NCBI GenBank assembly: GCA_947466965.1
Contig: CANIFU010000020.1
Coordinates: forward strand, 1-43,248
Origin: Bacteroidota bacterium
GTDB taxonomy: Bacteria > Bacteroidota > Bacteroidia > 2-12-FULL-35-15
DNA: 43,248 nucleotides
Direction: 5' to 3'
The notes under the pieces were generated by a model, which worked only from the letters and a program-made list of their open reading frames with translations, was not told the origin of the DNA and ran no database searches. This document shows positions 1 through 9,248 of this stretch, piece by piece (position 1 is the first letter of the stretch; every line of letters begins with the position of its first letter). The position numbers and the translations under genes were made by a program.

Positions 1-1
1 C

Positions 2-1240
2 GGGCAAAGTGTTACTTTAAATGCTTCTGCAAATGGGGGGCACCCATTGGGTGGATATACATTCGATTGGACATCTCCGGCCTTTAACGGACCGAGTTAT
101 AGTGTTTCTCCTACAACAACAACTACATATACTGTTATAGCAACGGATAGTGCAGGATGTGTTTCATTAACACCTCAGACAGTAACGATAACCGTTAATG
201 CTCCTTTAGCAGTAATAGCTAGTCCGAATGTATCAATTTGTCCTGGAGGAAATACAACACTTACATCCATTGCCTCAGGCGGAGATGGTTCATATACTTT
301 CAATTGGATGCCTGGTGCAGGTTCAGCAAGTTCTTTTAATGTTAGTCCGGCTTCAACTACCAGCTATACCATAACAGTTACAGATGGTTGCACGACTCTA
401 CCTGCATCAGCAATAATAACAGTTACTATATTGCCATTGCCAGTAATCGCTTTTAGTCCGAATGTTACAAGTGGATGTTTTCCTACCTGCATAACATTTA
501 CAAATTCAACAACTATTGCCGGAGGAGCCATAGCTAGCTGGAACTGGGATTTAGGGGATGGAACAACTTCTGTATTACAAAACCCTACGACACATTGTTC
601 ATATACAGCAGGAACCTATGACATAACACTCACAGCAATAACAACAGGAGGATGCAGTTCTACAAGCACGATCAACAATATGATAACAATATTTCCGCAA
701 CCAGTTGCACAATTCACATTTGGTCCGCAACCAACAACAACCGAAACTCCAACAATTAATTTTACAGATCTTTCGATAGATGCTACAAATTGGGTTTGGG
801 ATTTTGGAGATGCAACTAACTTGTTTCAGCCCAACAGCAGCAATCAGATGAACCCATTCCACATATATGGTGATACTGGTCAATATTGTGTTACACTTAT
901 TGTGCAAAGTATTGGAGGATGCCCTGATACAACAATAAATTGCTTAAGAATTGAGCCGGAATATACTTTCTACATCCCAAATGCATTTACTCCGAATGGA
1001 GACGAAATGAATAACATATTTGCACCTAAAGGACAGAACATTGTTGATTTTACAATGCGGATTTTCGATAGATGGGGAAATATGATTTTCAATTCAAATT
1101 CAATAAATGACGGCTGGAATGGAAAATTTCAAAACATGGGTCTTGTCGTTCAAGAAGATGTATATGTTTATAATATTGAAATAAAAGATAATTTAGGAAA
1201 CAAACACCAATATATCGGACATGTAACAATTGTTAAATAA
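2..1240 (+). CDS. PKD-repeat surface/secreted protein with type B T9SS sorting domain (5' end outside window)
   Basis: The reading frame is open from the left edge, so this is the C-terminal part of a larger protein; an apparent TTG start at 47 is only an internal leucine. Visible are SprB/Ig-like beta repeats, then two PKD-type domains with WNWDLGDG and WVWDFGDA motifs (about 530-660 and 780-910), then a CHU_C/gliding-motility C-terminal domain from about 960 (IPNAFTPNGDEMNNIF, FDRWGN, GWNGKF, YVYNIEIKD). In Bacteroidota this last domain is the type B sorting signal of the type IX secretion system, so the product is probably exported and attached to or released from the cell surface. Such proteins act as adhesins or in gliding; the actual ligand cannot be told. 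A hairpin terminator follows the stop. Confidence 0.88.
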   Translation, partial: GQSVTLNASANGGHPLGGYTFDWTSPAFNGPSYSVSPTTTTTYTVIATDSAGCVSLTPQTVTITVNAPLAVIASPNVSICPGGNTTLTSIASGGDGSYTFNWMPGAGSASSFNVSPASTTSYTITVTDGCTTLPASAIITVTILPLPVIAFSPNVTSGCFPTCITFTNSTTIAGGAIASWNWDLGDGTTSVLQNPTTHCSYTAGTYDITLTAITTGGCSSTSTINNMITIFPQPVAQFTFGPQPTTTETPTINFTDLSIDATNWVWDFGDATNLFQPNSSNQMNPFHIYGDTGQYCVTLIVQSIGGCPDTTINCLRIEPEYTFYIPNAFTPNGDEMNNIFAPKGQNIVDFTMRIFDRWGNMIFNSNSINDGWNGKFQNMGLVVQEDVYVYNIEIKDNLGNKHQYIGHVTIVK

Positions 1241-1262
1241 TCCGTTATTTTATTAATAAATA

Positions 1263-1297
1263 AAAAAATGCTCTCATCAAATGAGGGCATTTTTATT
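1263..1297 (+). terminator. Rho-independent terminator after the T9SS substrate gene
   Basis: atgctctcat and atgagggcat form a 10-bp stem (one G-U) around a caa loop, flanked by an A-run and followed by ttttattt. It lies 25 bases after the stop and just before the phosphoesterase gene. Confidence 0.8.
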
Positions 1298-1309
1298 TAA
1301 TATTGTAGA

Positions 1310-1807
1310 ATGCAACGCATCGCTCTTATATCAGATACACACAATTATCTAGATCCGAAAATTTTAAAATATTTTGAAGAATGTGACCAGATATGGCATG
1401 CCGGAGATATAGGCACTATTTCAATTACAGATGAACTATCCAAAATAAAACCCGTAATAGCTGTATATGGTAATATTGATGGGCAAGATGTTAGAAAAGT
1501 CCATCCCTTAAATCAACTATTTATGTGTGAGCAAGTAAAAATATACATCACACACATTGGAGGTTATCCTCTACGATATTCAAAAGAAGCATTGGAGGAA
1601 ATTAAGAAAAACAGACCGAAGTTATTTATTTGTGGTCATTCCCACATTCTAAAAGTAATGTATGATAAACAATATAAATTATTGCATATTAATCCGGGTG
1701 CTGCAGGGAATCACGGTTTTCATGCAGTAAAAACGCTGGTTAGGTTCACTATTGATGGCGACAAGATCAAAGATTTAGAGGTGATTGAGTTAGGAAAAAG
1801 AGCTTAA
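1310..1807 (+). CDS. YfcE/MJ0936-family metallophosphoesterase
   Basis: A 165-residue calcineurin-like phosphoesterase. The metal-ligand motifs are all present in order: SDTH (D9, H11), HAGDIG (D33), GNID (N55), THIGG (H82) and GHSH (H110, H112), followed by NPGAAG. Length and order fit the small YfcE/MJ0936 group of Mn/Ni-dependent phosphodiesterases, cytoplasmic enzymes whose natural substrate is mostly unknown. It is a single gene between a terminator and the rho promoter region. Family assignment is firm; the physiological substrate is not. Confidence 0.9.
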   Translation: MQRIALISDTHNYLDPKILKYFEECDQIWHAGDIGTISITDELSKIKPVIAVYGNIDGQDVRKVHPLNQLFMCEQVKIYITHIGGYPLRYSKEALEEIKKNRPKLFICGHSHILKVMYDKQYKLLHINPGAAGNHGFHAVKTLVRFTIDGDKIKDLEVIELGKRA

Positions 1808-1821
1808 TTTATAAATAGTAG

Positions 1822-1850
1822 TTGTATATTAAAATTTCTTCGTATAATTG
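1822..1850 (+). promoter_or_regulatory. Possible rho promoter (TTG-N18-TATAATTG)
   Basis: TTG at 1822-1824 and TATAATTG at 1843-1850 are 18 bp apart; the second differs at one base from the Bacteroidota -7 element TAnnTTTG. It would give rho a leader of about 130 nt. Confidence 0.4.
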
Positions 1851-1864
1851 CAGTGCGTTTCAGC

Positions 1865-1884
1865 TGTTATGTTATCTCATAACA
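1865..1884 (+). promoter_or_regulatory. Inverted repeat in the rho leader
   Basis: TGTTATG-ttatct-CATAACA is a perfect 7-bp inverted repeat just downstream of the proposed promoter. It could be an operator or a leader hairpin. Rho is autoregulated through its leader in several bacteria, but this element itself is not known to me. Confidence 0.35.
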
Positions 1885-1985
1885 ATCACACTCAATACTT
1901 TTTATTGAAAAAACACGATATTCTATTAATAATCCTATCCAAAAATCAATTTTTCAAATTGATATATTAATCAAACAAACAACAT

Positions 1986-3638
1986 ATGTACGACATTATT
2001 GAATTGAACAACAAACTTGTTGGTGAATTAAGAGACCTTGCAAAAAGCTTAAACATTGAAAAATTTGAAGCTCTAAAAAAACAAGAATTAATTTATAAAA
2101 TATTAGATCAACAAGCAAGCGCCTCTTCTGCTCCTTCAACTTCTGAGAAAAAGCCTGACAATAATAAAACAGAAGAAAGGGTTCTTCGTCCAAGAAAAAT
2201 AAAACCAGAGAAAACAAATACAGAGCCTCAATTTAGCAAGGAACAGCCGACACCAACTTATGCTGATGAAGATTTCAATTCAACTAAAAACGACCAAAAA
2301 AACACAAACAATGAGCCTGCTCCTATCATAGAAGAAGCTATCATTGAAAATACAACACTGATTAATGCTGAAAACAATTCGAATGAAATTCCGAATGAAA
2401 ATCAAGCATCTCAAGAGCATCAACCAGCTCAGGAAAATCAGAATGGGAACGGTGAAAATAGAGACAATCAAAACAGAAACCGTCACAACACACCAAGACA
2501 ACAGCAAGACCTTTACAATTTTGATGGAATTGTTTCTAGCGAAGGTGTTCTAGAAATTATGCCTGACGGATATGGCTTTTTACGTTCATCGGATTATAAC
2601 TATTTAAATTCACCGGATGATATCTATGTATCACAATCACAGATAAAATTATTCGGACTAAAAACGGGAGATACAGTAAGAGGAACAATACGTCCGCCTA
2701 AAGAAGGTGAAAAATATTTTCCATTAATCAAAGTAGAAAAGATCAATGGTCGAGAACCCGCATTTGTTCGTGACCGCGTACCTTTTGATTATCTGACACC
2801 TTTATTTCCTTACGAGAAATTTAATTTGACTGGTCACTCTCAACAAAATCTTTCTTCACGAATTGTTGATTTGATCACACCGATAGGAAAAGGGCAACGT
2901 GCTTTAATTGTTGCACAACCTAAAACAGGTAAAACCGTTCTGCTAAAAGATATTGCAAATGCTATTTCTGCTAATCATCCGGAAACTTATTTAATAATTC
3001 TTTTGATTGATGAACGTCCGGAAGAGGTAACAGACATGGCACGGAGTGTTAAAGCAGAAGTTATTGCTTCCACATTTGATGAACCTGCAGACCGTCATGT
3101 AAAAATTGCAAACATTGTTTTAGAAAAAGCAAAACGAATGGTAGAATGCGGCCATGATGTTTGTATTTTATTGGATTCGATCACGCGTTTAGCACGTGCA
3201 TACAATACAGTTCAACCCGCTTCTGGTAAAGTTTTATCGGGTGGTGTGGATGCAAATGCATTACACAAACCAAAACGATTTTTTGGTGCTGCCCGTAAAA
3301 TTGAAGGTGGCGGTTCATTAACAATTATTGCAACAGCCTTGACAGATACAGGTTCAAAAATGGATGAAGTAATTTTTGAAGAATTTAAAGGAACAGGTAA
3401 CTCCGAAATTCAATTGGATCGTAAAATTGCGAACAAGCGCATTTACCCTGCAATTGATATTGTGGCATCAAGTACCCGTAGAGATGACTTATTAGTGGAT
3501 AAAGAAACACAACAACGTGTGTGGATCTTGCGTAAACATTTGTCGGATATGAATCCGGTGGAAGCAATGGAATTCATGAAAGATAGAATTAAAAACACTC
3601 AGACAAACGAGGAGTTTTTAATATCCATGAACGGATAG
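1986..3638 (+). CDS. rho: Transcription termination factor Rho
   Basis: Hexameric RNA-dependent ATPase that ends transcription of unstructured C-rich RNA. Residues 1-45 are the Rho_N helical domain. About 47-172 is a low-complexity linker rich in Asn, Gln, Glu and Pro, an insert typical of Bacteroidota Rho that makes it 550 rather than about 420 residues. The cold-shock-like RNA-binding domain follows ([20 protein letters not shown]). The ATPase core has Walker A PKTGKT (312-317), Walker B CILLDS (D397), then the Q- and R-loop regions ([21 protein letters not shown]). It stands alone with a roughly 180-base upstream region. Identification is certain. The insert may add RNA binding or phase behaviour, as proposed for other Rho proteins with extensions. 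Confidence 0.97.
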   Translation: MYDIIELNNKLVGELRDLAKSLNIEKFEALKKQELIYKILDQQASASSAPSTSEKKPDNNKTEERVLRPRKIKPEKTNTEPQFSKEQPTPTYADEDFNSTKNDQKNTNNEPAPIIEEAIIENTTLINAENNSNEIPNENQASQEHQPAQENQNGNGENRDNQNRNRHNTPRQQQDLYNFDGIVSSEGVLEIMPDGYGFLRSSDYNYLNSPDDIYVSQSQIKLFGLKTGDTVRGTIRPPKEGEKYFPLIKVEKINGREPAFVRDRVPFDYLTPLFPYEKFNLTGHSQQNLSSRIVDLITPIGKGQRALIVAQPKTGKTVLLKDIANAISANHPETYLIILLIDERPEEVTDMARSVKAEVIASTFDEPADRHVKIANIVLEKAKRMVECGHDVCILLDSITRLARAYNTVQPASGKVLSGGVDANALHKPKRFFGAARKIEGGGSLTIIATALTDTGSKMDEVIFEEFKGTGNSEIQLDRKIANKRIYPAIDIVASSTRRDDLLVDKETQQRVWILRKHLSDMNPVEAMEFMKDRIKNTQTNEEFLISMNG

Positions 3639-3744
3639 ATCAGTTCAACGTTTAAAGTTTCAGGTTTAAAAGTTTTAGGCAATATGTCATTTCGATTAAT
3701 TCTTTGACAAAGGAAAAAAATTGTATCGAGAAATAGATTAAAAA

Positions 3745-4254
3745 ATGAAAATTGGAATAAATATAAAATTAGCAATTATAGCAGGAATCATTAATTGCAT
3801 TGCCTGGTTTGCATTTTCAAAATCATTGGGATATTATTCTATTTCAATAGAGCAATACCGCTATTATGTGACTTTATTTCTTCTGTTATCAGGTATTTTT
3901 ATTTCAGTTTTCATAGAAAGAAAAAAAAATGAAGGAGCAATAGAATTTAAGGATGCGCTTAAAACCGGAATTTTATATGCTATTACCCTTGGACTTATGT
4001 TAGCCATATTCAATTACATTTATTATAAATACATGGCTGTAGATGCGATTGATTATTTTATTGGTGAAGCGAGAAAATTAATGGAAGCGGAGAAACTAAA
4101 AGAAAAAGAAATTTTGGCTTATTTAGATACCCTTAAAAGTTACTTTGGTTCTTTCCGGATGTTTATGTCCACCCTTATCATGGGAGTAATTATTTCATTA
4201 TTATTGGGTGCCATTTTACGAAAGAAAAAATCGAACACTCAAACAGGGAACTGA
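3745..4254 (+). CDS. DUF4199 family membrane protein
   Basis: 169 residues with four hydrophobic segments (about 8-26, 36-56, 73-93 and 137-157) and a charged, lysine/glutamate-rich region at 105-130 between the third and fourth. This topology and the KDALKTG-like segment after TM2 are typical of DUF4199, a family nearly confined to Bacteroidota and of unknown function. Its TM4 is followed by a basic tail RKKKS, which should stay in the cytoplasm. The gene starts 106 bases after rho and converges with mpl. Confidence 0.8.
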   Translation: MKIGINIKLAIIAGIINCIAWFAFSKSLGYYSISIEQYRYYVTLFLLLSGIFISVFIERKKNEGAIEFKDALKTGILYAITLGLMLAIFNYIYYKYMAVDAIDYFIGEARKLMEAEKLKEKEILAYLDTLKSYFGSFRMFMSTLIMGVIISLLLGAILRKKKSNTQTGN

Positions 4255-4273
4255 GAAAAAGAAAGTTGAAATT

Positions 4274-4298
4274 AAATGAAAATTTCATTCTTTTTTAA
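4274..4298 (+). terminator. Weak terminator between the convergent genes
   Basis: aatgaaa and tttcatt form a short AT-only stem followed by cttttttaa. It is the only hairpin plus T-run in the 67-base gap between the convergent DUF4199 and mpl genes. Confidence 0.35.
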
Positions 4299-4321
4299 TA
4301 CCGCTTTAGCATTCATCTATT

Positions 4322-5707
4322 TTAAAGAACAACCAACTCACCCAACTCTTTAAAATCAATCCCATCAAAATTACCTGAGCTCATCATCAATAAATTTTTA
4401 TTTTCGAAATTCATTTTCAGCAGTTCATTTTGCAACAGTTCTTTATTGGTTATTACACGAATATTATTTCCACCGAAAGCAGCTTTCACCTGCTCTTCAG
4501 TTATCGGTTTCAATTTTTTATGTTGAATGGTATGCTGATTAAAATAAACAATTGCCTCATCTGCCAGATCCATTGAACCTTTATACTCATTTAAAAATTC
4601 AACCGTTAAACTGCTGAACGTATGTAATTCCATGCAGGCTATTAATTTCCTATTAGGAAATTGTTTTTTTACAGCTTGAGTAGTTGCTTTCAATTTAGAA
4701 GGGGAATGCGCAAAATCCTTGTAAAATGCAGTATTGGCATTTCTTTTCACGAGTTCTAAACGTTTGGCTGCTCCTTTAAAACTTTGAATTGCAATGTAAA
4801 ATTGATCGTCGTTAATATTTAACTGATTACAAACGAATTTTGCACCATTCAGATTCATAAGGTTATGGTCGCCAAAAATATTTAACTCTGTTTCATTTAA
4901 GCAAAGCTCAGGATGTAAAATAAAAGTTGTGCCATTTTCAATTCTATTTTTCGGAATTGAATATGGTAATTTTTTAATATCTGAACGGGCAGCTTCGCAC
5001 ACTTTTTTTACTTCAGAATCTAATTCACAATAAACAAGGCTTCCACCCTGCTCTATTTGATTTACAAAAATCATAAATTGATCTACATAAAAATCAAATG
5101 TTGGAAATACATTAATATGATCCCAAGCGATACCACTTAATATAGCTATATTGGGTTTATACAAATGAAATTTAGGCCTTCGATCGATCGGAGATGATAA
5201 ATATTCATCACCTTCAATAATTGCTATTTTTGCTTCTTTAGTAAGTTTCACCATCGTATCAAAACCTTCCAATTGAGCGCCTACCAAATAATCACAATCT
5301 AAATTGTGATAATTCAAAACATGCAGAATCATGGCAGTAATAGTTGTTTTACCGTGGCTACCACCAACAACAACTCTTACTTTATCTTTCGTCTGCTCGT
5401 AAATATATTCAGGATAAGAATAAATTTTCAATCCCAATTCTTGGGCTTTTAATAATTCAGGATTATCGATTCGGGCATGCATTCCTAAAATTACTGCATC
5501 AAGTCCGGAATGAATATTTGCAACATCCCAGCCTTCCTTAGCAGGAAGCAAGTTCAACTTAGCCAGGCGGCTTTTGGAAGGTTCAAAAATCTCGTCATCA
5601 GAACCCGTTACATGAAAACCTTTTTTATGCATGGCAATAGCCATATTGTGCATTGCGCTTCCACCAATTGCTATAAGATGTACATTCATTATTTTACTAT
5701 TTGACAA
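4322..5707 (-). CDS. mpl: UDP-MurNAc:L-Ala-gamma-D-Glu-meso-DAP ligase (Mpl), peptidoglycan recycling
   Basis: Mur-ligase family enzyme that joins the recovered murein tripeptide to UDP-MurNAc using ATP. The N-terminal Rossmann-like domain begins IAIGGSAMHNMAIAM; the family-typical MHARIDNPEL stretch is at about 76-84; the ATP loop is GSHGKTT (116-122). The central domain contains EGDEYLSS, and the C-terminal domain has YKDFAHSPSK and MMSSGNFDG. The length of 461 equals the usual 450-460 of Mpl, and the HARIDNPEL stretch separates it from MurC. Start: ATG at 5707 gives MSNSKIMN; the second Met at 5689 is also possible. It is transcribed alone on the minus strand. Confidence 0.88.
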   Translation of the reverse strand: MSNSKIMNVHLIAIGGSAMHNMAIAMHKKGFHVTGSDDEIFEPSKSRLAKLNLLPAKEGWDVANIHSGLDAVILGMHARIDNPELLKAQELGLKIYSYPEYIYEQTKDKVRVVVGGSHGKTTITAMILHVLNYHNLDCDYLVGAQLEGFDTMVKLTKEAKIAIIEGDEYLSSPIDRRPKFHLYKPNIAILSGIAWDHINVFPTFDFYVDQFMIFVNQIEQGGSLVYCELDSEVKKVCEAARSDIKKLPYSIPKNRIENGTTFILHPELCLNETELNIFGDHNLMNLNGAKFVCNQLNINDDQFYIAIQSFKGAAKRLELVKRNANTAFYKDFAHSPSKLKATTQAVKKQFPNRKLIACMELHTFSSLTVEFLNEYKGSMDLADEAIVYFNQHTIQHKKLKPITEEQVKAAFGGNNIRVITNKELLQNELLKMNFENKNLLMMSSGNFDGIDFKELGELVVL

Positions 5708-6057
5708 CTATTATATGGATGCTATCACAAATTGCTTTATGCTAAACTACTCTTTAAAACAATAACGATTTATGAAGTATTTTAGATTTGTAAACATATA
5801 CATGTTAATTCTAAAACAAAGGGATGATAATATTCAAGGAAGAATAAATGTCTGCTTGAATGATAAAAGATATATTACAATCCCATCAAGCCATTCAACA
5901 GGGGTAAATAAATTATGCTTGAATAATCGAACTTATTTTACAATGTATCTTCATCAATGAATGGAAATTTAGATGTAAAAAATATACAACTGAGATTTGA
6001 TAAAAATCACTAAAAGTAAAGGGGAATTAGAGATTGGCAGGCAGAAATTAGGGATAA
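5708..6057. other. Intergenic stretch without a recognisable gene
   Basis: AT-rich sequence between the mpl start and the tRNA terminator. One short plus-strand frame (5772-5960) encodes nothing recognisable, and I see no repeat or strong hairpin. The mpl promoter should lie in the first 100 bases, but I find no clear TAnnTTTG. Confidence 0.5.
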
Positions 6058-6084
6058 AAAAAGCCAAGAACAAATCTTGGCTTT
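6058..6084 (-). terminator. Terminator of the tRNA-Pro/tRNA-Arg transcript
   Basis: Read on the minus strand, aaagccaaga and tcttggcttt form a 10-bp stem with a 5-nt loop, followed by an unbroken T-run. It begins 4 bases after the tRNA-Arg 3' end. Confidence 0.85.
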
Positions 6085-6087
6085 GTG

Positions 6088-6161
6088 TGACCCCATTTGG
6101 ATTCGAACCAAAGGCCTACGGTTTAGAAAACCGTTGCTCTATCCAGCTGAGCTATGGGGTC
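6088..6161 (-). tRNA. tRNA-Arg (anticodon TCT)
   Basis: The complete cloverleaf can be folded by eye: acceptor GACCCCA/TGGGGTC with discriminator A, D-arm with AGCTCAGCTGGATAGAGC, anticodon stem ACGGT/ACCGT around loop TTTCTAA, and TpsiC loop GGTTCGAATCC. The 3' CCA is not encoded. It reads AGA codons. Confidence 0.97.
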
Positions 6162-6224
6162 GAGTCTATTTTAAACTAAAAACGATTTACAAATCTAAAT
6201 TCGTAAATCGCTTTTAATTTTATG

Positions 6225-6298
6225 TCGGGACGGCAAGACTCGAACTTGCGACCTCCTGGTCCCAAACCAGGCGCGATAACCAACTACGCTACGCCCCG
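6225..6298 (-). tRNA. tRNA-Pro (anticodon TGG)
   Basis: Acceptor CGGGGCG/CGTCCCG (one G-U) with discriminator A; anticodon stem CCTGG/CCAGG around TTTGGGA; TpsiC loop GTTCGAGTC. It is separated from tRNA-Arg by 63 bases and shares its promoter and terminator. Confidence 0.97.
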
Positions 6299-6333
6299 AA
6301 CAATGATTATAAAGAACTTTTTATATGCGGATG

Positions 6334-6362
6334 CAAATGTACTATTATTTTTAATCTAACAA
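6334..6362 (-). promoter_or_regulatory. Promoter of the tRNA-Pro/tRNA-Arg unit
   Basis: On the minus strand TTG (6362-6360), 18 bp, then TACATTTG (6341-6334), an exact match to the Bacteroidota -33/-7 pattern TTG...TAnnTTTG. It is placed about 36 bp before the tRNA-Pro 5' end. Confidence 0.8.
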
Positions 6363-6717
6363 GCAAAAAAAAGATTTTTGTTATACGATTTATAGCTTTG
6401 GGACATCAACTTTTATCAGCGGACTGTAATTTACGAACAATAGAAAATCTACATCTAAAAATCACAATTTACTGATAAACAATAAGTTAAATAAAGAGTT
6501 GCTTGATTTTCACTTAATTTAAATTCATAATTTTTATCAAACAAATAGTTCTGAAATTTCCAAAATAATTAAAAATCCATAATTTTATTAAGCTATTATT
6601 TGGAAAATTTCACCCCCTCAGATGTCCCAATAAGATGTAATAAATTGAAATTAAGCTTAAAAATTCACGTTTATAAGTCTTCTACGTTATCTTCTATTAT
6701 CAACGGATTACACAAAA
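6363..6717. other. AT-rich gap at the start of the accessory region
   Basis: About 350 bases, very AT-rich. A frame at 6600-6824 (plus) is an accidental shadow of the next gene's 3' end. No tRNA fragment, transposase remnant or clear hairpin was seen. Confidence 0.45.
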
Positions 6718-7623
6718 TTATTTATAGGCTCTTAAATTCAACTCTTCATAATCATCTGTATTATATGATTTGTAGCCATAAAGCAGCGTGTCACTCTGTT
6801 TTTGTATCCACACATATTTACTAGGGCCAACTAAATTGAAATCGGAGTTCAGCAACCAATATTCTCCTTTATGATTTGTTGCTATATATAAATCAGGGGA
6901 TATGCAATCAGTTACTTGATAATGGGATGAAATATCCTTTTTATTTTTTAACAATGGTAAAAAATCACTTTTTAATCGATTGATCCAGTATCTACAATCT
7001 GTAAGAGTCCATTGATTTTTATCTAATCTTCTATTTAAAAAACCAATAATTTTTTCATCTACCTCAAAAGTCTTTAACTTAAGCCAATTATCAAATTCTT
7101 CCTGTCCATTTGATTTGGTCTTACATTCAATATACATTTCGCAGGTCAATAATTTATCAGCTATTATCTGCTGTTCCTCAATTGTAAGCGAATTGAATGT
7201 TATTTGATAATCAGGTAAAATCCAATCATAAACTTTCTTCAATAAATTTTGATCAGGCAAAAATAGTTTATTGGCATACTCTAATAACTGGTCCGTATAA
7301 ATGCCGTAATTACCTAAAGCGAATATAGAATATCCTGTCAGGAATTTTCCAGAATAATTTTTGTATTCAAATAGTAAACTTTTTATCCCGGACATTAATA
7401 CATTTGAATAGGATAATCTTTCAAGTACAGGAAGATTTGATGGTTCTGCACTGCGTATATTTGGTGATTTGTATTTTAAAAATGCATTTGACCCACCCTC
7501 TAAAAATTCGATCGAATAACCATTAGTACTCAACCCTGTAGGCTCTAAAACAATCGGGTGTACTATTTGAGAAAATGCATTTAGTGTTAACACAAACTGC
7601 ATTATAAAAATTGTTTTTTTCAT
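6718..7623 (-). CDS. Hypothetical exported protein
   Basis: I do not recognise this 301-residue protein. It begins with a Sec signal peptide (MKKTIFIMQFVLTLNAFSQ, cleavage probably after FSQ), so it is exported to the periplasm or outer membrane. The mature part has no Cys-based lipobox. It contains a central helical, Gln/Lys-rich stretch, a Trp-rich patch near residues 195-215 (KNQWTLTDCRYWINRL), and a C-terminal part that looks like beta strands (LYIATNHKGEYWLLNSDFNLVG). There is no T9SS sorting domain. The gene is alone on the minus strand with a 145-base gap to the next gene upstream. Confidence 0.7.
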   Translation of the reverse strand: MKKTIFIMQFVLTLNAFSQIVHPIVLEPTGLSTNGYSIEFLEGGSNAFLKYKSPNIRSAEPSNLPVLERLSYSNVLMSGIKSLLFEYKNYSGKFLTGYSIFALGNYGIYTDQLLEYANKLFLPDQNLLKKVYDWILPDYQITFNSLTIEEQQIIADKLLTCEMYIECKTKSNGQEEFDNWLKLKTFEVDEKIIGFLNRRLDKNQWTLTDCRYWINRLKSDFLPLLKNKKDISSHYQVTDCISPDLYIATNHKGEYWLLNSDFNLVGPSKYVWIQKQSDTLLYGYKSYNTDDYEELNLRAYK

Positions 7624-7768
7624 AAGATTTGGGGTTTATTGGTTTATATCGCTTTCTGCTGTTTTGTTTTATGTGATATTAATTGCTAAATCTTTCAAAT
7701 CGATTTTCTTTACTGCTGCTTTATTATTTACTATAATATGATTAGAAAGATCAATGTAAAATAAGAAA

Positions 7769-8344
7769 TCAAATTCTACTCCATTTGGCTTGAAGCCAAT
7801 CGTTAGTGCTTAAAATAGTTTTTACAACATTAATATTAGCAGCATTGTATGCTTCATTAGCGTTCATTCTTTCGCTATTAAACCCTAATTCTATAAGATT
7901 ATTGTTTTCTGAATGCAATACCCAAACTATTTCTTGTAATTTGAAGATCGAAAACACTTCCTGCTCTGTTTCGCTTTTACTAATTTTAACTATAAGTTCA
8001 TAAACCGTTTCTTTGTGTTCGTAAAAAAAACAATCGTTTTCCGCTGGATTTGATCTCATCATATATTCTTGCATTGCCCTTTTATCCTGTTCTTTGGCGC
8101 CAAATAGATTAATATTATACCTGGCGGCTAACTTTAATGCTGCAACACTTGCATCTGGAGCAATAAGATTAGAGGATGTTCTAATGCATCTGTCAATTAA
8201 ATGTTTCAGCATTGAAAGTTGTTTTTTAACTGATTTATCTTTCGAGTCCTTAAACTCAATTGAAATTCTTTTTCTTTCGATTTCTGCATAAAACGCTGGT
8301 TTTGCAAAAGAGCTTAGGTGATTTTTATTTGTTGTCATGAGCAT
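7769..8344 (-). CDS. Hypothetical cytoplasmic protein
   Basis: 191 residues, no signal peptide or membrane segment, mostly predicted helix with many charged residues. The N-terminal third (IERKRISIEFKDSKDKSVKKQLSMLKHLIDRC) is basic. I recognise no family. The second start MTTNKNH two codons in is equally likely. It is separated from its neighbours by 100 bases or more, so probably transcribed alone. Confidence 0.6.
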   Translation of the reverse strand: MLMTTNKNHLSSFAKPAFYAEIERKRISIEFKDSKDKSVKKQLSMLKHLIDRCIRTSSNLIAPDASVAALKLAARYNINLFGAKEQDKRAMQEYMMRSNPAENDCFFYEHKETVYELIVKISKSETEQEVFSIFKLQEIVWVLHSENNNLIELGFNSERMNANEAYNAANINVVKTILSTNDWLQAKWSRI

Positions 8345-8448
8345 CAGGATTAAATTGTTTATAAATACAAATTATGTTCTAATTACTTACTATAACGAAA
8401 TGATGTTCGTGAAAATACGAAGAATCATATTTTTTCAATTCAATCAAA

Positions 8449-9039
8449 TTATTCTTTCTGCTTATTTCCATTAATGTGTTTTATATGCTCTTCATACAAA
8501 TAATACAAGTGATTACAGAGCTTATTTTCATTTATGGCATCGTCAAAACTCATAATTGAATAGTAAATATCTCTTGCTTTATAATTGTCAGACAATCCTT
8601 TTATGATTCTTTTTATATCCTTTTCTTTTATTGCTTCTTTCATTATATCGGCCTCGGGGTCAACTTTTCTATCGAAATAACGCTGTTCTAAAAAGGGACC
8701 ATTTTTTTTTCGATAATAAACCTGAATATTTAAACCGTGCCGATTAAAAAACAGATCTACAATAAATCGCCTATTTTGTTGATCACAATTTTTACCAAAT
8801 AAAATATCATCATTCGGATAAAACACCTCTAACCTAAATCTTGTTTCCGTCCTTGCATAGATGGCTTCCTTATCCATAAGGAAATTTAATTTTTCTAATT
8901 TTGCTTGAATACCACTAAATTCATTCAGATATAGAACAAATTGGTTTAGGTAGGGGTCTAGAATATTATCGTTTAGGTATTTAAACCTTAACAATCCTTT
9001 GACAGCCATTTTTTTCCCAATATTTTCTTTCCAGTCCAT
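8449..9039 (-). CDS. Hypothetical cytoplasmic protein
   Basis: 196 residues with no recognised domain. Residues about 75-130 (RFRLEVFYPNDDILF, RRFIVDLFFNRHGLNIQVYYRKK) alternate like beta strands; the C-terminal 70 residues are helical and highly charged, ending HINGNKQKE. No signal peptide. It is divergent from the WYL regulator gene across a 209-base gap, so that gap should hold promoters for both. Whether it belongs functionally with the regulator cannot be told. Confidence 0.6.
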   Translation of the reverse strand: MDWKENIGKKMAVKGLLRFKYLNDNILDPYLNQFVLYLNEFSGIQAKLEKLNFLMDKEAIYARTETRFRLEVFYPNDDILFGKNCDQQNRRFIVDLFFNRHGLNIQVYYRKKNGPFLEQRYFDRKVDPEADIMKEAIKEKDIKRIIKGLSDNYKARDIYYSIMSFDDAINENKLCNHLYYLYEEHIKHINGNKQKE

Positions 9040-9175
9040 AACTTATTATTTTTACAATAGTACGTTCACATGTTTCAGGTTATTCGGAATATCACTTCAA
9101 TACAATTCAATCGTTTAACGATATAGTTAAATACAATTTCTAGTAATAAACAGTATATTACATTTTGGCGGGGCT

Positions 9176-9197
9176 AACTAAAACGTGTAAACTAAAA
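9176..9197 (+). promoter_or_regulatory. Direct repeat aactaaaa x2 upstream of the WYL regulator
   Basis: Two copies of aactaaaa (9176-9183 and 9190-9197) lie 14 bp apart, just over one helical turn, about 50 bp before the start codon. Near them is an imperfect -7-like tacattttg at 9159-9167. They are a candidate regulator-binding site only. Confidence 0.25.
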
Positions 9198-9248
9198 TAA
9201 AAGGATTAAATTGCATAAACTTTCATTTATTAATAAAAAAGCTATAAA

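Noticed and set aside
5997-6179. Open frame across tRNA-Arg
   Set aside because: It covers the tRNA on the opposite strand and its terminator; the peptide has the typical look of an antisense tRNA translation (FGFEPKAYGLENRCSI).
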